Source: Lachnospiraceae bacterium
Lineage (GTDB): Bacteria; Bacillota; Clostridia; Lachnospirales; Lachnospiraceae
Assembly: GCA_022845895.1 (NCBI GenBank)
Contig: AP025573.1
Coordinates: forward strand, 3,878,501-3,942,500
Length of the DNA: 64,000 nt
Direction of reading: 5' to 3'
This document shows, one piece after another, positions 60,847 to 64,000 of the stretch. The notes beneath the pieces are model-generated. The model searched no databases. It saw only the letters and a program-made list of their open reading frames with translations, and was not told where the DNA came from. Numbering within the stretch: position 1 is the first letter of the stretch; the number at the start of each line of letters is the position of its first letter. The position numbers were made by a program, and so were the translations under genes.

Positions 60847-62190
60847 CTAAAATATTATCTTTTCGAATTCTTCGTCGCACATAGGTTTGGAATAGTAGAA
60901 GCCCTGTGCGCACTCACAGCCATATTTCTCAAATTTGGCAATATCGTCTTTAGTCTCAGCTCGTTCCGCTACCGCCCGTATGCCGAGATCCCGCAGCATC
61001 CGGAATACGTTGCGCACAAATATCTTCTCTCTCCTGTCCGCATCTTCACCAGGGAAGAAAGACGGATTCACCTTAATCATATCTATAGGGACATAGCGCA
61101 GGACATTGAGAGAAGAATACTCGGTGGCCGCAAACTTGTCCATGGATATCTGGATGCCATAATCCCTCAGCTCATTGATCGTATGTATAAGCTCGGAATC
61201 CAGCTCCGTCACGATAATGCTTTCTTCAATCTCAAGTATGAGAAGCACCCCCGGTATATCATACCGCTTGACAATATCCAGCACCTTTGGCAGAAAATCT
61301 TCTCTGTGCAGGTTAAGCTTGGATATATTGACCGTGATGGGGACTGTCACAAGCTCTTCCTCTATCCAGTTTTTGATTTTTTTACATGCCTCTTCCAGCA
61401 TATACAAGTCCAAATTAAGTATAAGTCCCTGCTTTTCCAATACCGAAAGGAATTCATTCGGCGTAAGGATTCCCCGTTCGGGGTGGTTCCACCTGGTCAG
61501 CAGCTCCGCCCCTACGGGCGTGCTTGTCTTCAGCTCATAGATAAGCTGGTAATATGGGATGAACTCCCGGTTTTCCCATCCTCTTTTTACTTCTCTGCTC
61601 AGGCTGTCCAATAATCTCCAGTTCGGATCACCTGCACCGTTATATACTTCCCCTCTCGTACTGTTGCCATTCCCAATCTGCTTCAGCTTCAGAAGCATGT
61701 TGTCAAGAATCAGTTTGATATCTGGTACATAGGACTTGTCAAAGTCAAGGAAATATACGATATATGTAAATGTATAGTGGTTACTGTACACAATGTCCTC
61801 ATCCCTGAAATTCACCTCTTCCATCTTCTTGACTTGTTCCTTAAGCCCTTCCAGGAATGTATCTTTTTCACCGTACGGGGTCACAACCGCAATCAGATCC
61901 ATCTGCAGGGAGTATGCCTTCCCGCCCATCCGCTCTGCATATTCTGCGATAAGTCCGCTTATAATCTTTACAATGGTCTCTATCATTTCCATGCCGAAGA
62001 TTGTGTTCAGATGAGTGAACCGATTCAGCTGGATGATAACCAGAACTTCATTCTTCATCCCATCCGCATTAGAATATTCTTTTTCCAGAAGATCACGGCT
62101 GCCAAGAAGATGAGCACCTTCCGTGCTGCCAGAATCGTCCTTAACCGATTTTTGGCGGTCGGCCGTCCCCGATTTGAAAAAATTAATCAT
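60847..62190 (-). CDS. Degenerate GGDEF / EAL-domain protein
   Basis: A 447-residue protein. The first 170 residues are a degenerate GGDEF-like fold with no active-site loop. The EAL domain (about 200-447) keeps GAELLTRWNHP and LEIEES, but the DDFG loop is SMDKFAATEYSSL (second Asp to Lys), and IKVNPSF replaces IKIDRSF. It therefore probably binds c-di-GMP or partner proteins without hydrolysing it. It overlaps the FapA-type gene by 8 nt. Confidence 0.87.
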   Translation of the reverse strand: MINFFKSGTADRQKSVKDDSGSTEGAHLLGSRDLLEKEYSNADGMKNEVLVIIQLNRFTHLNTIFGMEMIETIVKIISGLIAEYAERMGGKAYSLQMDLIAVVTPYGEKDTFLEGLKEQVKKMEEVNFRDEDIVYSNHYTFTYIVYFLDFDKSYVPDIKLILDNMLLKLKQIGNGNSTRGEVYNGAGDPNWRLLDSLSREVKRGWENREFIPYYQLIYELKTSTPVGAELLTRWNHPERGILTPNEFLSVLEKQGLILNLDLYMLEEACKKIKNWIEEELVTVPITVNISKLNLHREDFLPKVLDIVKRYDIPGVLLILEIEESIIVTELDSELIHTINELRDYGIQISMDKFAATEYSSLNVLRYVPIDMIKVNPSFFPGEDADRREKIFVRNVFRMLRDLGIRAVAERAETKDDIAKFEKYGCECAQGFYYSKPMCDEEFEKIIF

Positions 62191-63829
62191 TTCTATCTTT
62201 CCCTTCTGTTATCACATCTATATTACCACCTGCAAGATATATCTTTGTACGTCCATAACGTTCATGCCGATTGCGGAAAGGTGAGCTGTTCAGTTCTATA
62301 TATATGTTGGAGTGAAGCACCTCCATCGCCCTGACCATACGGTTCTGCCTGTTCCATTCCTGTATTTTCCGGAGCCGTTCCTGCCAGTCCTCTATATGCT
62401 TATCCAGGTATTTTATAAGATACGATACTCTTACCACTACGATTCTCCATACCGCATCATCTATCCCTTCTCTCTGCTCCAGAATCTTTGACAGTTCATT
62501 GATCATGCCGCTCGCTTCCTTGACCTGTAATGTAAAGCTTTTTCGTTTCCGGTCTTCACCGACAGATGGAAACAGCCTGAGCGCAGTATATACGTTGGCT
62601 TCATTTCCAATCTCGTCTGCTTCTATCTTATTTCCAGCCCAATACTCCCCTCCCACAAGTCTTCCTCTTCTTCCGAATACGAACATGCTCTCCCAGCATT
62701 CTACTTTGCTGTTCATGATTACATCCGCATATATATTCCCTTTTACAAGCACTTCCGCGTTCTCGACAAATTCAGCCCTTATATCCTTTCCCGCTGAAAG
62801 CGACTCACGTCCGGCCCCTTTCATTCCATTTCTACCTGCCTCCAGACTCCCTTCCACAAGTCCGTCTACGATGATATCATCTGTCGCCGACACCTTGAAT
62901 CCTGACTGCACATCTCCTGCCACGTATACGGAACCGATAAAGTCTATGTTACCTGTTGCGGCACCTACATTCTCAAGCTGAAGATATTTGCACACATGGA
63001 TGACACCATCCTCATCGACAGGGAAACCTTCACAGGAAGCATAGATTCTTTTTTTATCTGCCGACAGAAGAGTATTCATCCCGGCGGAGACATCTGCCCC
63101 CTTCCCTTCGATACCGGGTATGATGCTGCCATCCAGCCCCCTTCCCTCTTTTCCGCGGGTTGGCGGAATAATCTCGCACAGCAGATCACCCTTGTTGACG
63201 TTGTTTACATAATCCAGAGATTTATAGTCAGCTTTTCCATCTGCATCTATTTTAGGCGCCATACTGAAATCTTTATTAAAATGATAGATGACCTTTCCGT
63301 CCTCGCCTGCCTCCGGCCGTTCTCCCTGCGCGATTCTAAAGCGCTTCTCATATATAGGACGTTCTACAAGACGCCGGATATAAGACTCTTTTACACCGTA
63401 TGTGACCCCTTTTTTTATAAGCATCTTCCAGATATCATTTTCAGTCAGCTTCTTCTCTCCTGGTCCCGGACGATGCAGGATTAATTTGAGTTCCATACCG
63501 TCATCAGTCTCTACAAAGCTTCCTCTACCGTCTTCCTTGTCATTGCCGCTGCTCATGCCGTAGAAAAGTGCTCGGATATTGGCCTGCTCCTTCTTCTTTT
63601 CCTTGCGGATTTCTTCCCACTGGGAACCGCGCTCCAGCATCTTCTGCAGATATACCTTCCAACCCTCCCGCAGCAGTCCGTCAAACGTAATCCCATCCAG
63701 GTATGGGTCTTCCAGCTGCGACCGGATGAATTCCTTATCCGGCCGCATACCAAAATAATTTCTTTTCTTAAGATATAGCTCTAATTCTCTGTAAGTTACT
63801 TTTCCCTCGTTCACTGCACATACCTTCAC
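62183..63829 (-). CDS. FapA (DUF342) family protein
   Basis: A 548-residue protein with the FapA/DUF342 beta-helix region (about 200-390): KVSATDDIIVDGLVEGSLEAG, ENAEVLVKGNIYADVIMNS and GNKIEADEIGNEANVYTALRL. Vibrio FapA affects flagellar assembly. The start is GTG at 63829; the GTG at 63814, with GAAGG eight bases upstream, may be the true one. It follows the membrane-anchored gene by 8 nt. Confidence 0.88.
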   Translation of the reverse strand: MKVCAVNEGKVTYRELELYLKKRNYFGMRPDKEFIRSQLEDPYLDGITFDGLLREGWKVYLQKMLERGSQWEEIRKEKKKEQANIRALFYGMSSGNDKEDGRGSFVETDDGMELKLILHRPGPGEKKLTENDIWKMLIKKGVTYGVKESYIRRLVERPIYEKRFRIAQGERPEAGEDGKVIYHFNKDFSMAPKIDADGKADYKSLDYVNNVNKGDLLCEIIPPTRGKEGRGLDGSIIPGIEGKGADVSAGMNTLLSADKKRIYASCEGFPVDEDGVIHVCKYLQLENVGAATGNIDFIGSVYVAGDVQSGFKVSATDDIIVDGLVEGSLEAGRNGMKGAGRESLSAGKDIRAEFVENAEVLVKGNIYADVIMNSKVECWESMFVFGRRGRLVGGEYWAGNKIEADEIGNEANVYTALRLFPSVGEDRKRKSFTLQVKEASGMINELSKILEQREGIDDAVWRIVVVRVSYLIKYLDKHIEDWQERLRKIQEWNRQNRMVRAMEVLHSNIYIELNSSPFRNRHERYGRTKIYLAGGNIDVITEGKDRND

Positions 63830-63837
63830 TTCTCAAA

Positions 63838-64000
63838 CTATTTAAAGCGCTTCTTTAGCAGCCATATGATGGCAGCGGCAGACAGGAATATCCCTGTAAC
63901 CGCATAGGTCAATGGCGCTTTGTCTCCGGTGAGGATTTTTTTCAGACCTTCTACGGCATCTGTCAGCGCCTGGGCTGCTGAATCGACCGGACTGCCCCCA
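63838..64000 (-). CDS. C-terminus of a membrane-anchored protein (partial)
   Basis: The last 54 residues are visible: a spacer (SAAQALTDAVEGLKKILTG), then the hydrophobic segment LTYAVTGIFLSAAAIIWLL and the basic end KKRFK. This resembles a cell-wall sorting tail, but no LPXTG motif is seen (only ILTGDKAP). The rest lies outside the window, so the function is unknown. Confidence 0.8.
   Translation of the reverse strand, partial: GGSPVDSAAQALTDAVEGLKKILTGDKAPLTYAVTGIFLSAAAIIWLLKKRFK

Noticed and set aside
1..64000. CRISPR arrays, tRNA or rRNA genes, prophage structural genes
   Set aside because: No regularly spaced repeats, cloverleaf or rRNA sequence, and no phage structural gene were noticed. 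The integrase stands alone. Detection of tRNA by eye is limited.

Overview
The window is a flagellar and chemotaxis chromosome region from a low-to-mid GC Gram-positive anaerobe. Lachnospiraceae (Clostridium cluster XIVa) is the best guess. The grounds are Firmicutes-type flagellar synteny, FliY and CheC/CheD/CheV, strong AAGGAGG ribosome sites, FlgM/sigma-28 and FliW control, and rubrerythrin plus bacteriohemerythrin. The species assignment is an inference.

Layout. 1-4289 (minus): late filament genes flgM-flgN-flgK-flgL-DUF6470-fliW behind a sigma-28 promoter. 4359-7155: a degenerate nucleotidyltransferase-like protein, an FtsE-like ATPase and a secreted C39 peptidase. 7203-14202 (minus): fliD-fliS-fliT-like, and an unusual cheV / EAL-HDOD / ParA / ComFB module. 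14303-39261 (minus): the main flagellar operon, starting with a GGDEF-EAL gene, then flgB-fliE-fliF-fliG-fliH-fliI-fliJ-fliK-flgD-(TIGR02530)-flgE-flbD-motA-motB-fliM-cheY-flgC-fliY-fliO-fliP-fliQ-fliR-flhB-flhA-fliA-flgF-flgG-cheC-cheD. A 1.07-kb insertion sequence with an unusually long 25-bp target duplication sits upstream of this operon. 40803-51287: a chemoreceptor, lytic transglycosylase, PilZ protein, a FliK-like/FlhB-tail-like pair, and cheA-cheW-cheR-cheB-rubrerythrin. 59260-64000: an unknown sigma-28-type gene, bacteriohemerythrin, a degenerate EAL protein, a FapA-type protein and the tail of a membrane-anchored protein.

The most interesting part is 51373-59077. Three flagellin genes (fliC1 minus, fliC2 minus, fliC3 plus) have near-identical ends and different middles. 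Each is preceded by the same leader, and at the 5' end of each leader lies a site with the 7-bp spacer CCTTCCC flanked by about 11-bp inverted arms. The fliC3 site is a perfect 11-7-11 inverted repeat, the architecture of a tyrosine-recombinase core site. The fliC1 and fliC2 sites face opposite to the fliC3 site. Between the fliC2 and fliC3 sites lie a full-length tyrosine recombinase and the only recognisable sigma-28 promoter, which points at fliC3. Inversion between fliC3 and fliC2 (or fliC1) sites would move that one promoter from one flagellin to another. I read this as a three-way flagellin switch. Recombination between the directly repeated fliC1 and fliC2 sites would delete fliC2 together with an ADP-ribosyltransferase-like (DUF3990/DUF3791) cassette, which may act as an addiction module. 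The leaders also carry two GGA-in-loop hairpins suited to CsrA, consistent with FliW in the window.

How the genes work together: the main operon builds the basal body, export gate, hook, motor and FliA. FliA then fires a set of promoters of the form TTAT or TTAA, 15-17 nt, then GCCGATAT or a close variant, seen before flgM, fliD, cheV, the chemoreceptor, cheA, fliC3 and two unknown genes. Several c-di-GMP-family proteins (GGDEF-EAL, EAL-HDOD, degenerate EAL, PilZ, ComFB) are interleaved with the motility genes.
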